From JBMNIZ01 sp050951405 (GTDB taxonomy: Bacteria > Bacillota > DULZ01): 64,000 nt of DNA. Every line of letters begins with the position of its first letter. The stretch's first letter is position 1. Position numbers and translations under genes: made by a program. The stretch lies in NCBI GenBank assembly GCA_050951405.1, contig JBMNIZ010000004.1, positions 1 to 64,000 of the forward strand. The letters are read 5' to 3'. This document shows positions 53,795 to 63,706 of the stretch, piece by piece. Under the pieces are notes generated by a model, which was given only the letters and a program-made list of their open reading frames with translations, had not been told where the DNA came from and searched no databases.

Positions 53795-53878
53795 ATGGCC
53801 GATGGATTCTGGAAGAGCAACCTGGCTTTTGCCATATTTCTCATACTTATCTTACTCGTCTTTTCCTTGGATTGGTAG
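53795..53878 (+). CDS. 27-residue hydrophobic peptide, YjcZ-like
   Basis: ATG 53795 with AAAGGAGGG upstream encodes MADGFWKSNLAF, then a hydrophobic run AIFLILILLVFSL and DW at the end. Very short tailed-anchor peptides of this design (YjcZ/SscA type) occur in spore formers and are often spore-coat associated. Homology is not proven; the strong ribosome-binding site and the terminator just behind make it a plausible gene, too small for usual callers. Confidence 0.5.
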   Translation: MADGFWKSNLAFAIFLILILLVFSLDW

Positions 53879-53892
53879 GAGTAAAAGATAAT

Positions 53893-53925
53893 CAAAAAGG
53901 CGGCTGTTTGGATGACAGCCGCCTT
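53893..53925 (-). terminator. bidirectional terminator between leuS and the small peptide gene
   Basis: 11-bp perfect stem AAGGCGGCTGT/ACAGCCGCCTT (53897-53925) with a TTTTTG tail on the minus strand after leuS; it serves the plus-strand peptide gene less well (CCTTATTT tail). Confidence 0.85.
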
Positions 53926-53934
53926 CCTTATTTA

Positions 53935-56415
53935 TTACTTGACCACCAGATTAACCAACTTGTTTGGAACAATAACCAGCTTGACCACTTCTTTATTTGC
54001 CAACTGGCTGAGCACCTTTGGTTCTTCCAAAACCCGGCGCTTCAATTCCTCATCACTTAAATCCTTGGCCACGGTCAGGCGGTCTCTGACCTTGCCATTG
54101 ACCTGGATCACTACGGTTACTTCTTCCCTCTCCAATGCCTCGGCGCTATAGCTGGGCCAACTCTCTTGGTGAACGCTTTTTTGATGACCCAAGGTCTCCC
54201 AGAGCTCCTCTGCGACATGAGGAGCGAAGGGTGCCATGAGTAGGACCATTTTTTCCAGACCGCTTTTCACTAAAGCCAAATTCTGATCCTTGATGGATGT
54301 CTTATCACGGTAGTGATAGAAGTTGTTGACCAGCTCCATAATAGCGCTGATAGCCGTATTGAAATTAAAGCGCAACTGGATGTCTTCGGTCACCTTTTTC
54401 ACCGTTCCATGGATGACTCGGCGCAATTCTCGCTCCGAATCAGAAAAGGCCTGGTCCTGGGGCTGCACATTCGTTAGGAGGTCATGATAACTATAGACTA
54501 AACGCCAAACCCGATTCAGAAAGCGAAAACAACCCTCCACACCCTGATCGCTCCATTCCAAGTCTCTTTCCGGCGGTGCAGCAAAGAGAATAAAAAGGCG
54601 GGCAGTGTCGGCTCCGTAGCGGCTGATAATATCCTCCGGGCTCACCACATTTCCCTTGGATTTGGACATCTTGCCGCCGTCCTTTAAAACCATACCTTGC
54701 GTAAGTAAATTTTGAAAGGGTTCGTCATGGGAAACCAAGCCGAGATCAAAAAGCACTTTCATGAAGAAACGGGCATACATTAAATGAAGGATGGCATGTT
54801 CCACCCCGCCAATATACTGGTCCACGTTCATCCAGTAATCGGCCTTGGACTTATCGAAACATTCCCGATCATTTTTGGCGTCACAATAGCGCAAGAAATA
54901 CCAGGACGAATCAACAAAAGTATCCATGGTATCTGTTTCCCGGCTTGCCTTCCTCCCACAACAAGGACATTTGCACTGCAAAAATTCCCGATGGTTCTTC
55001 AAAGGAGACTCCCCGCTGGGTTTAAAAGCAACATCTAAAGGAAGGAGAACAGGAAGATCCTCCTCCGGCACCGGAACGATGCCGCAATGATCGCAGTAAA
55101 TCATGGGTATAGGGGTTCCCCAGTACCTCTGACGAGAGATCAACCAATCCCGCAGGCGATACTGAACCTGTGGACGGCCAATACCCTTGCTTTCCACATA
55201 TTCAATGATTTTCGCCTGGCCGGTACGGTTATCCAGACCATTGAAAGGACCGGAGTTAACCATGAGCCCATCTTCCGGCCGGGCTTCCTCCAGGTCTTCT
55301 CCTTCCCAGGATGCACCTTCCGGGCGAATAACCACCCTGACGGGCAATCCATACTTCCTGGCAAATTCAAAGTCTCTTTGATCATGGGCCGGCACTCCCA
55401 TGACCACCCCAGTACCATATTCCATTAAAACATAATTGGCCACCCAGATAGGTATCTTTTCCTGGTTTAAAGGATTTACGGCATGAGCCCCGGTAAAAAC
55501 GCCCTCTTTCTCCATCTCGGCAGAAAGGCGATCCATCCGGGACATCTTCTTCACCCTTTGGATAAAAGCATTGACATCTTTCTCCCGAGCCGTCCCTTCA
55601 ACCAATTCTTTCACCAGAGGGTGCTCGGGGGCCAGGACCATATAAGTAACCCCAAAAATCGTATCCGGTCTTGTGGTAAACACCGGCAATTCATGGCCGA
55701 ATTCCGTACGAAAAACTATCTCCGCTCCTTCGCTCTTGCCAATCCAGTTCTGCTGCATTATTTTTACTTTTTCCGGCCAACCGGGAAGTTTATCCAGATC
55801 CTCGAGCAACCTTTCCGCATAGTCGGTGATCTTGAAAAACCACTGTTCCAGATCCTTTTCCTCCACGGCCGTATCGCAACGTTCACAGGCACCGTTTATC
55901 ACCTGTTCATTAGCCAGAACCGTAACACAAGAAGGGCACCAGTTCACGGCAGATTTCTTTCGATAAACTAGTCCTTTCTCGTAAAACTTCAGGAAAAGCC
56001 ATTGGGTCCACTTATAATAATCTGAATGGCAGGTAGCAACTTCTCTTTCCCAGTCGTAACTGAAACCCATAGACTGGAGCTGCTCTTTCATCTTGGCAAT
56101 ATTGTCTTCCGTCCATTTGCTGGGATGAATGTTCCCATGTTTAATGGCCGCATTTTCCGCCGGCAGCCCAAAGGCATCCCAGCCCATCGGATGGATGACA
56201 TTATATCCCTGCATGGACTTGAAACGAGATAAAACATCTCCAATAGAATAGTTCCGCACATGACCCATATGTAGATTACCGGAAGGATAAGGAAACATCT
56301 CCAAGACATAATACTTTTCCTTGTTCTTATCTTCCGTTACACGGTACATCCTCTTTTCTTCCCATTTTCTCTGCCACTTGGGTTCAATTGCGGAAAAATC
56401 ATATTTTTCCTGCAT
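53935..56415 (-). CDS. leuS: leucyl-tRNA synthetase
   Basis: Class I synthetase charging tRNA-Leu. 826 residues from ATG 56415 (AAGGAAGTG upstream). HIGH motif as HMGH (49-52), CP1 editing domain with the Thr-rich VFTTRPDTIFG region near 240, zinc-like CERCDTAVEE and CDHCGIVPV sites, KMSKSKGNVV near 583, and anticodon-binding plus C-terminal domains. No T-box was seen upstream. It follows rsfS. Confidence 0.97.
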   Translation of the reverse strand: MQEKYDFSAIEPKWQRKWEEKRMYRVTEDKNKEKYYVLEMFPYPSGNLHMGHVRNYSIGDVLSRFKSMQGYNVIHPMGWDAFGLPAENAAIKHGNIHPSKWTEDNIAKMKEQLQSMGFSYDWEREVATCHSDYYKWTQWLFLKFYEKGLVYRKKSAVNWCPSCVTVLANEQVINGACERCDTAVEEKDLEQWFFKITDYAERLLEDLDKLPGWPEKVKIMQQNWIGKSEGAEIVFRTEFGHELPVFTTRPDTIFGVTYMVLAPEHPLVKELVEGTAREKDVNAFIQRVKKMSRMDRLSAEMEKEGVFTGAHAVNPLNQEKIPIWVANYVLMEYGTGVVMGVPAHDQRDFEFARKYGLPVRVVIRPEGASWEGEDLEEARPEDGLMVNSGPFNGLDNRTGQAKIIEYVESKGIGRPQVQYRLRDWLISRQRYWGTPIPMIYCDHCGIVPVPEEDLPVLLPLDVAFKPSGESPLKNHREFLQCKCPCCGRKASRETDTMDTFVDSSWYFLRYCDAKNDRECFDKSKADYWMNVDQYIGGVEHAILHLMYARFFMKVLFDLGLVSHDEPFQNLLTQGMVLKDGGKMSKSKGNVVSPEDIISRYGADTARLFILFAAPPERDLEWSDQGVEGCFRFLNRVWRLVYSYHDLLTNVQPQDQAFSDSERELRRVIHGTVKKVTEDIQLRFNFNTAISAIMELVNNFYHYRDKTSIKDQNLALVKSGLEKMVLLMAPFAPHVAEELWETLGHQKSVHQESWPSYSAEALEREEVTVVIQVNGKVRDRLTVAKDLSDEELKRRVLEEPKVLSQLANKEVVKLVIVPNKLVNLVVK

Positions 56416-56490
56416 AACTTCACTTCCTTTAGTATTACTGTTTCCCAATCGGCGTCCCTATAAACCTATAAGGAAAAAGGGCCTGTCCGT

Positions 56491-56853
56491 CTAATCACCA
56501 TCCAGGAAATCATATCCTTTGATTCTCCTGGCATCACCCCAGAGGCGCTCCAAGCTATAAAAAGCACGTTCTTCTTCCCGGAAAAGATGGACCACCACAT
56601 CTCCAAAATCCAACAATATCCAGCGGGCTTCTTGAAATCCTTCTCTGCGCAAAAGGGCTACGCCTAGATCCCGCAATCTTTCTTCCACATGGGTGGCCAG
56701 GGACTGTAAATGAATAGTAGAATTGCCCGTGGCAATAACAAAGTAATCAGCAATCAGGCTAATGCCCAGCAATTCCAAGATAACGATCTCCTGCCCTTTT
56801 TTTTCACTAATAGCTCCTGCCGCCTGCAAAGCAATTTCCTTGGTATTAGGCAA
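56491..56853 (-). CDS. rsfS: ribosome silencing factor RsfS
   Basis: Binds ribosomal protein uL14 and blocks subunit joining in starved cells. 120 residues with the DUF143 core (VILELLGISLIADYFVIATGNS and WILLDFGDVVVHLF). It follows yqeK and precedes leuS as in other Firmicutes; start ATG 56853. Confidence 0.95.
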   Translation of the reverse strand: MPNTKEIALQAAGAISEKKGQEIVILELLGISLIADYFVIATGNSTIHLQSLATHVEERLRDLGVALLRREGFQEARWILLDFGDVVVHLFREEERAFYSLERLWGDARRIKGYDFLDGD

Positions 56854-56883
56854 AACTATACCCTCTCCTCATTTTGTTATCTT

Positions 56884-57434
56884 TTATTGACATCTGCTGA
56901 AAAGCAAATCATTGCGAGCTTCTATCATCACTGGGTGAATCGGAACCCTGCGGCCTAGTAAATGCCTGATCGTCTGATCATAAGCCTCCAGCAAAGCCAG
57001 ATCCAGATCCTTTTTGACCAGGCAGCGCAATTCTTCCACCCCGATAAATTTCCGGCCCGGTTCGATTAAATCTGCCAGAAAAATAATCTTGTCCAAGGGA
57101 CTCATCCCCGGACAGCCCAGGGTATGCCGGGAAATGGCCTGAAGCACTTCCTCGTCCTGCAAATTCATTTTCTTCCAAATCAAACAGGCTCCTACCGGGC
57201 CATGGAGAAGCTGGGGGAATGCTTCCAGAATTGGATCCAGGCGAAGCTGATAATGGGCTGCCCATCGCAAGAGCTCACTGTCATCCAGATTCTTGGCATA
57301 ATCATGTAGAAGTCCGGCCAAATAAGCCTTATCTTCCCCTACGCCATACTGGCGGGCCAGGCTCCGGCCAAAGACGCCACCCGGAGTGAATGACGGAATC
57401 GCTTAGGTGTCAGCCTTTTGCGTAACACTGCCAC
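56884..57434 (-). CDS. yqeK: HD-domain hydrolase YqeK (one frameshift)
   Basis: A YqeK-type HD hydrolase, shown in other bacteria to degrade Ap4A. The HD motif GLLHDYAKNLDD is in the second part; the N-terminus LTPKRFRHSLRVASLA lies upstream in another frame. A missing C around 57365 (GGCC for GGCCC) joins the two as VASLARSLARQYGVGED. The exact start is uncertain (GTG near 57434 or earlier). Complete after repair, between nadD and rsfS. Confidence 0.88.
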
Positions 57435-57524
57435 TATACAAGCTCTGTCCACTTGTCCACCTGCAGAGATTCCCCTCTTTTTATTGGATACCACCGGAGT
57501 ATTACTCCCTTTCCAGTTTCATTT

Positions 57525-58183
57525 TCATTTTGGCACATAGAGCCCCTTTTTGTAAATATAATGTTCCACAGACTCAGGCAGCAGGTATTTGATCGGACGT
57601 CCTTCAGCCACCCGACGGCGAATATCCGTAGAGGAGATAGCCAAAGCGGGAACTTCTAAAAAATGAAGACGTTCTCTTAATTTCGCAATCCGGTTCAGGC
57701 GCTTGTCCGATTTGGCCAGATCAAAGCCCGGTCTGGTAGCGGCGATAAATCGGCACATGCCTGCCAGCCGGTCCACATTCTTCCAGGTTAATATCTCCAA
57801 AATGGCATCAGCCCCGGTAATGAAAAAAATCTCCACCTTATCCCCTAAAAGCTGACGAAAAGCCGTAACCGTGTCAATGGCATAGGAATACCCGGGCCGG
57901 TCAATCTCTATTCTGGAAACCTGGAAATGGTAATTGCTGGCCACGGCCAAAATGCTCATGAGGTAACGATCCTCAGCGGCAGTCACTTCATATTCCTTTT
58001 TATGGGGTGGTCGACCGGATGGAACAAAAACCACCAAATCCAGATCATAACAGGCCCTTGCCCTTCCGCCGTTACCAGATGCCCGTAATGAATGGGATCG
58101 AAAGTTCCGCCCATAATCGCCACCCGGCGGAGTTCATGGGGGCCCACCATCATTAATTCTTTTTGCAGTTTTTCTGAAATCAT
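57525..58183 (-). CDS. nadD: nicotinate-nucleotide adenylyltransferase NadD (one frameshift)
   Basis: Makes deamido-NAD from nicotinate mononucleotide. The start ATG 58183 follows GAGGGTGG. Signature GGTFDPIHYGHL at about 30-41, then a one-base shift near 58045; the second frame continues DLVVFVPSGRPPHK, FITGADAILEI, ISSTDIRRRVAEGRPIKYLLP. The protein is complete after repair (about 218 residues). Confidence 0.92.
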
Positions 58184-58279
58184 TTCCACCCTCGTATTTC
58201 CCAGATCTTGCCCACATTTTAGCAAATAAACCCCTTGCCTGCAAAGACCTGCATCTTTATCCCTATACTTGCAAAAAGC

Positions 58280-58317
58280 TTTTCGGGGGATACCCGCCAG
58301 CAGGTATCCCCCGAAAA
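58280..58317 (-). terminator. terminator downstream of proA
   Basis: A 15-bp perfect stem (TTTTCGGGGGATACC with its complement, 58280-58294 and 58303-58317), short loop, and GCTTTTTGC after it on the minus strand. It closes the proBA unit before nadD. Confidence 0.85.
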
Positions 58318-58422
58318 TTTGAGCCAGCACCAACATGCGGGCTTGCTTTAATATTCACCAGAAAAGGAAATGTTCCTGCTTACCTAGCAAATATTTTTCT
58401 AGCCGGCATCGACAGAAGAAAT

Positions 58423-59676
58423 CTACTCCCTGATTTGCCCATCTCCATAGATGATATATTTAGTGGTGGTCAATTCCCTTAAGCCCATGGGACCTCTAGC
58501 ATGAAGCTTTTGGGTACTAATCCCGATCTCGGCTCCCAAACCGAACTCAAATCCATCGGTAAAGCGGGTAGAGGCATTCACATAAACAGCCGCGGCATCA
58601 ACCCTCTGCAGGAAATCCCGTGCTCTACTATAATCCTGGGTAATGATAGCTTCCGAATGATTAGTACCAAAAGTGTTAATATGTTCGATGGCTTCCTCAT
58701 AATCCTCGACTACCTTAATCGCCAGGATAAGATCCAGGTATTCCGTCTCCCAATCGGACTCCTGGGCCGGGACTGCTCCGGCTAAAATGCGACAGGTCTC
58801 CGCACAACCCCGAACTTCTACCCCTTCCGCCAACAACTTTTCCGCCAGCTTCGGTAAAAAGCTTTCAGCAATTTCTTTATGGACCAGCAAGGTTTCCACC
58901 GCATTACAAACTCCCGGCCTCTGGCACTTGGCATTGACTACAATAGGCACCGCTTTGACCAAATCTGCCGCAGCGTCCACATAAATATGACAGTTTCCTA
59001 CCCCTGTTTCAATTACAGGTACTGTTGCATTTTCCACTACAGTGCGAATTAAACCTGCTCCGCCCCGGGGAATGAGCACATCCAGATATTGATTCATTCT
59101 AATCATCACATTGACCGCTTCTCGGTCGGTGGTTTCGATCAACTGAACGGCTCCTTCAGGCAGCCCTTGCTCCTGGCAGGCATCTCCAATAATCCCGGCA
59201 ATGGCCCGGTTGGAATTAAATGCCTCCGAGCCTCCGCGCAACAGAATAGCATTGCCGGTTTTCAGGCAAAGCCCTGCCGCGTCTGCAGTCACATTGGGCC
59301 TAGCCTCATAGATAATTCCCACTACCCCCAGAGGAACCCTCACCTTCCCTACCTGGATCCCGCTGGGCCGTGTCCACATTTCTGTTACTTCCCCCACCGG
59401 ATCCGGCAAAGCCGCCAAAGCCCTTAAACCCCCGGCCATATCTTTGATCCTTTTTTCCGTGAGAAGCAACCTGTCCAAAAGGGCTTTGGACAAGCCTTTT
59501 TCCCGGCCGGATGCCAAGTCTTGTTCATTAGCAGCCAGGATCCGGTCCTGCTTGGTCTCCAGACTGTCTGCTATGGCCAGCAGAACTTGGTTTTTCTTGT
59601 CTGAGGAAAGATTGGCCAGTACCCGGGCTGCCCGGCGGGCCTTCTTCCCCTGGGCATAAATCAACTCTTGCAGCAC
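58423..59676 (-). CDS. proA: gamma-glutamyl phosphate reductase
   Basis: Second enzyme of proline synthesis, an ALDH-fold NADPH reductase. 417 residues: VPLGVVGIIYEARPNVT near 115, the nucleotide-binding LLRGGSEAFNSN, the Cys nucleophile near QRPGVCNAVETLLVH (about residue 255), and ELTTTKYII at the end. It follows proB by about 50 bases in a proBA operon. Confidence 0.96.
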   Translation of the reverse strand: MLQELIYAQGKKARRAARVLANLSSDKKNQVLLAIADSLETKQDRILAANEQDLASGREKGLSKALLDRLLLTEKRIKDMAGGLRALAALPDPVGEVTEMWTRPSGIQVGKVRVPLGVVGIIYEARPNVTADAAGLCLKTGNAILLRGGSEAFNSNRAIAGIIGDACQEQGLPEGAVQLIETTDREAVNVMIRMNQYLDVLIPRGGAGLIRTVVENATVPVIETGVGNCHIYVDAAADLVKAVPIVVNAKCQRPGVCNAVETLLVHKEIAESFLPKLAEKLLAEGVEVRGCAETCRILAGAVPAQESDWETEYLDLILAIKVVEDYEEAIEHINTFGTNHSEAIITQDYSRARDFLQRVDAAAVYVNASTRFTDGFEFGLGAEIGISTQKLHARGPMGLRELTTTKYIIYGDGQIRE

Positions 59677-59725
59677 AGTACATCCTCCTCACTTTAAAAA
59701 ACAGAACTCTTCTGTCACGCCCCTC

Positions 59726-60868
59726 TTAGGAATGGATTTCCCAAAGGGCCAAGTTGTCCCGATGAATAACCTCGTCATAATCCTTATAGCCCAGGATTTT
59801 CTCAATTTCTGCCGTCTTTTTACCCTTAATTTTCTTCAAGGCCGACGACGAATAATTAACAATGCCCCTCGCCACTTCCACCTGATCCGGTCCCACCACA
59901 CTGACTACGGCTCCTGCTTCAAAATTCTCCTCCACTTCCGTTATGCCTATAGGAAGCAGGCTCTTGCCCTCTTCCACCAAAGCCCGTACCGCCCCTGCAT
60001 CGATGGTCAGCCTCCCCTGCACAGCCGAGCCAAAAGCGATCCATTTTTTCTTCGCATGAAGCTTTCCTTCTTTTGGCACAAAAAGAGTGCCCAAGTCCTC
60101 ACCTTGCAGGATCCGGTGAATCACATTCTCCTCCGCGCCATGAGCTATCAGCATGGGTATACCCGAGTTGGCAGCGATCCTAGCCGCCTGGATTTTAGTA
60201 CCCATACCACCGGAAGCAAGAGAAGAGCCAACCCCACCGGCCAAGGCTTCGATTTCCGGGGTAATCTCCCTGATCACCGGAATGCGCCTGGCCTCCGGAT
60301 CCTGATGGGGATTTCCCGTATAAAGTCCGTCAATATCTGACAGCAACACCAGCAAATCCGCATCCACAGAAGCGGCAACCAGGGCTGCCAGGTTATCGTT
60401 ATCGCCGAAACGCAGTTCAATCTACGGCAATAGTATCATTCTCATTCACAATGGGAATAACCTCAAATTCCAGCAGTTTAAAAAAAAGTATGCCGGACAT
60501 TAAGATACCTTCTCCGATCGGAAAAATCCTCGCGGGTTAATAATACCTGGGCGACGATACGGCCGTACTCAGCAAAAAGCTTTTCATACATGTGAAGAAG
60601 CAGACCTTGACCGACGGCGGCAATAGCTTGCTTTTCCGGCAAAGTACGAGGGCGCCTGCCCAGGCCCAAACGGCCCACCCCGGCGCCCACCGCCCCAGAG
60701 GTAACCAAAACCAATTTTTTGCCCAAGTTAGCCAGGTCGGCAAGCTCTCTAACCAGTTTTTCCATTTGCAGCACAATCCAGCTTCCCGGTCTTATGGGTC
60801 AAAGTACTGGTGCCTACCTTGACCACAATTTTCTCTACCGTCTCCAAGGATATGGGATAACAATCCAT
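59726..60868 (-). pseudogene. proB: glutamate 5-kinase ProB (frameshifted)
   Basis: First enzyme of proline synthesis, with an amino acid kinase domain and a C-terminal PUA domain. ATG 60868 gives VEKIVVKVGTSTLTHKTGKLD; then a shift near 60785, another at an A/T run near 60480 and one near 60420. The rest is continuous: TSGAVGAGVGRLGLG, DADLLVLLSDIDGLYT, GGMGTKIQAARIA and the PUA segment GAVVSVVGPDQVEVARG. Full length of about 375 codons after repair. Confidence 0.9.
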
Positions 60869-60899
60869 ATGACAAGTCCATCACCCTCATGATTATTCT

Positions 60900-61206
60900 T
60901 TACGGCAATTCAATCACACTTTTTTGCATGGAACGGCGGTAGAGGAGAAAATTGCGACCCACCACCTGCACTATCTCCGCACCGGTGGCTTCTGCCAGTT
61001 TCCTGGCAACCTGCTTAGGTTCTTCCCCCGCAATTCTGAAGCAGCTTCACCTTGATCAGTTCTCGCGCCTCCAAAGCTTCGTCAATCTGGGTTAAAACAT
61101 TGTCGGTAATTCCGCCTTTGCCGATATGAACAATAGGGTCGATCCCCGTCCCCAGGGCCCGTAAAAACCTCTTTTGCTTGCCAATCAATCTTTGCTTACT
61201 AACCAA
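60900..61206 (-). CDS. yhbY: RNA-binding ribosome assembly factor YhbY (one frameshift)
   Basis: CRM-domain protein binding pre-50S particles. The N-terminal 55 residues (GKQKRFLRALGTGIDPIVHIGKGGITDNV) run in one frame; an extra G in a run near 61030 shifts the rest, which reads EEPKQVARKLAEATGAEIVQVVGRNFLLYRRS to a TAA at 60900. The start is TTG 61206. It has a TATAAT at 61243-61248 upstream. Bacillus has aroE-yhbY-nadD here. Confidence 0.88.
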
Positions 61207-61518
61207 AGGTTAGCCTGCACCTCCCGCATGATGTTGTTACGCTATTATAGCATATTTCCCACCTGTATTCACTCCAAAAAGCGCCTTTTGCCCCTGGGGT
61301 TTATATAAAAGACAGGCCAAGGCCTGTCTCAGACTGTAGACAAAGTCTTATGAAATACAAACCTTGGCCGATCCTTGGTTTGCATTTTCATTTATAATTC
61401 ATAATTGCCGTGCGCAAAAAATCTTTGGCAAAAGTGTAAAAAAGCCAGTAATTGCAGGCATTTTCAGCCCTTTTAACGAAATTATATTATGGGAAAAACC
61501 AATAGCCGGGGTGATAAA
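61207..61518. other. intergenic region between yhbY and the IS1182 remnant
   Basis: Contains a minus-strand -10 box TATAAT (61243-61248) for yhbY without a good -35, and a perfect 20-bp palindrome AGACAGGCC-AA-GGCCTGTCT at 61310-61329. Immediately after it, GACTGTAGACAAAGTC (61332-61347) probably begins the IS1182-type end. No gene is seen. Confidence 0.5.
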
Positions 61519-62731
61519 ATGCTTGCGAAAAAAGACCGTGAAGCTGTTAACCAAATGGAAATTGTTTGCATAGACAGCCTGGGTTCCGGAAAACCATCTG
61601 CTTAGAGCCGTCCAGGAGAGTATTGACTTTAGCTTCATCTATGATGAAGTAAAAGACCTGTATTCAGAAAACCATGGGCCGTCCCAGTGTAGATCCGGTT
61701 GTTCTAATTAAGCTGTTGATCCTGCAGGCACTCTATGGCATCCGTTCAATGCGGCAGACCATAGAAGAGGTAAAAGTAAACGTCGCTTACCGCTGGTTTC
61801 TGGGATATGGCTTGCAGGAGCCAGATCCCTCACTTCTCTACCTTTGGCAAGAATTACGTGAGACGGTTTCAGGAAAGCGACATTTTTGAAAAATTTTTGC
61901 GCGTGTTCTCGAAGAAGCCATTAACTGCGGGTTTCTCAACACCAGCGCCATTTTCATTGATGCCACTCATGTCAAAGCCAGCGCCAATAAGAAGAAGTAC
62001 ATCAAAAAAATGGTCAGGCATCGTGTACATAAATACAAACGTGATTTGCTTTATGAAATTAACGAGGATAGGAAATCCCATGGCAAGGAACCGTTTGCTG
62101 ATGATGAAGACGAAGGCAATGATTCCGGAGATGAAGCAGGCACCCCGGCTGACGGCGGCAAAAAACGAGAAATCATAGAAAGTACAACAGACCCGGAAAG
62201 CGGCATGTTCTACAAGAGTGAAAAGGAGAAATGCTTTGCCTATACTGTAACCGTTGCCTGTGATATGAATAATTTTTGTCTTGGGATTAAAAGCAGCTCC
62301 CGGCAATGTTCACGACAGCCAGGTTTTCTCCGATGTTTTCCAGCAAGTCATTGAACAGCACCCCGAAGTCGAGTCTGTAGTTACAGATTCTGCATACAAA
62401 ACCCCGGCCATCTGCCGGGAGATAGTCGAAGCCGGCAAAGATCCTATCATGCCGTACAAGCGCCCTATGACAAAGAAGGGCTATTTCAGAAAACGTGATT
62501 AATATTTATGATGAATACTACGATTGCTACATTTGCCCCAATAACCAGATTTTAAAGTACAGCACCACCAACCGGGATGGTTACCGTGAATACAAGAGTG
62601 ATCCTAAAATTTGCATCGGCTGTGAGCATAGAATGAAGTGCACACAGAGCAAAAATTTTACCAAGGTTATCACCCGTCATTTATGGGAGCCTTATGTGGA
62701 AATAGCTGAAGATCTTAGGTACACACGATCG
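61330..62731 (+). mobile_element. IS1182-family element, truncated by an IS21-family insertion
   Basis: The left end probably lies near 61330, directly beside a 20-bp palindrome. The single transposase gene is cut at 62731 by the terminal repeat of a second IS21-family element, so its last part lies outside the window, if present. No target duplication could be checked. Confidence 0.7.
61519..62731 (+). pseudogene. IS1182-family transposase, frameshifted and truncated
   Basis: ATG 61519 begins MLAKKDREAVNQMEIVCIDS. The sequence then continues through three frames: VPENHLLRAVQESIDF, GRPSVDPVVLIKLLILQALYG, FIDATHVKASANKKK (first catalytic Asp), VTDSAYKTPAICREIVEAG (second Asp), and the Cys-rich YDCYICPNNQILKYSTTNR. 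At least six frame changes occur between 61580 and 62505. The C-terminal Glu region is beyond the IS21 insertion. Not functional as read. Confidence 0.85.
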
Positions 62732-62840
62732 TGTCAATGGCCATTTGAAAAACCGCATTTTTGGTCACTAAAAAACCAGCAATTTTGGCCATGAAAAACC
62801 AGCAGTCATACAGAATTTAATCCTTGCGATAACGGTAGAG

Positions 62841-62894
62841 GAATTGCCTAGGCAGGCAGGGAGGGAGCGTAGCGGAACGCCTCCTAGGCAATTC
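62841..62894. repeat. hairpin between the IS21 end repeats and istB
   Basis: Perfect 12-bp arms GAATTGCCTAGG (62841-62852) and CCTAGGCAATTC (62883-62894) with a G-rich loop. It lies past the istB stop inside the element, and could end istAB transcription. Confidence 0.8.
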
Positions 62895-62916
62895 GCACTC
62901 GCTTAATCCGGTTTAT

Positions 62917-63706
62917 TTAGCCTGTAGTTGCCGCTATCTTATTTGTTGGTTGTATTAATCGGTTTCTTACCCGATAACTGTTCCCCCTAAGGTTAAACAC
63001 ATGGGCATGGTGTAGTAAGCGATCTAAGATAGCTGCAGCAGTACTCATGTTCACAAAAAGAGTGCCCCATTCTCCAAAATCCAGGTTGCTGGTAATGATC
63101 AAAGAACGGTTTTCGTAAGCTTTGGTGACCAGCTGGAAAATATGGTCTGATGCGGTTTCATCCATGGACACATAGCCCAGTTCGTCCAGAATGATAAGGT
63201 CATTTTTTAAGATATTGTTAATCTTTCTGTTCAGGCTGTTATCGGCTAAAGCTGCATAAAGCTCGGCAATGAGGTCCGTGAGTGTGTAAAAACGGACTTG
63301 GTAACCTTTTAGCACTGCCTTAACTCCCAGGGCAATGGCCAGGTGGCTCTTGCCTACTCCCGGTGGACCCAGAAAGATGATGTTCTCCTTGGCTTCGATA
63401 AATTGAAGGGTTGCCAGATCATAGATGCTTTGTTGGGTGATGCTGTTTTGTGAAACTACAATCAAATTCTTCCAAAGTCTTTATCTGGGGAAAGCAGGCT
63501 CTTTTCATTCTTTTTTCTTGTTGGGTCTTGTCTCTATGTTCCACCTCCTTGTTAATAACATAGGCTAAGAAATCCAGGTAGGATGGTTCTTCTTCCAGCG
63601 CCAATTCATTAACATCGTCAAGGATGTTTCTAATATGGGGAAGTCTTAACCTTTTTAAATTCTGTTCCAGGGTTTTCCGATCGGCGGTTGGTATTTGTCT
63701 AATCAC
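62917..63706 (-). pseudogene. istB: IstB helper ATPase of the second IS21 element (one frameshift)
   Basis: The N-terminal segment (RKTLEQNLKRLRLPHIRNILDD) and the ATPase core (Walker A GPPGVGKSHLA, Walker B LIILDELGYV, sensor IITSNLDFGEWG) are in different frames, separated by one base near 63460. With that base restored it is a complete IstB of about 263 residues. Confidence 0.88.

Noticed and set aside
56415..56490. T-box upstream of leuS
   Set aside because: Only about 75 bases separate rsfS and leuS, and no T-box core or terminator is present.
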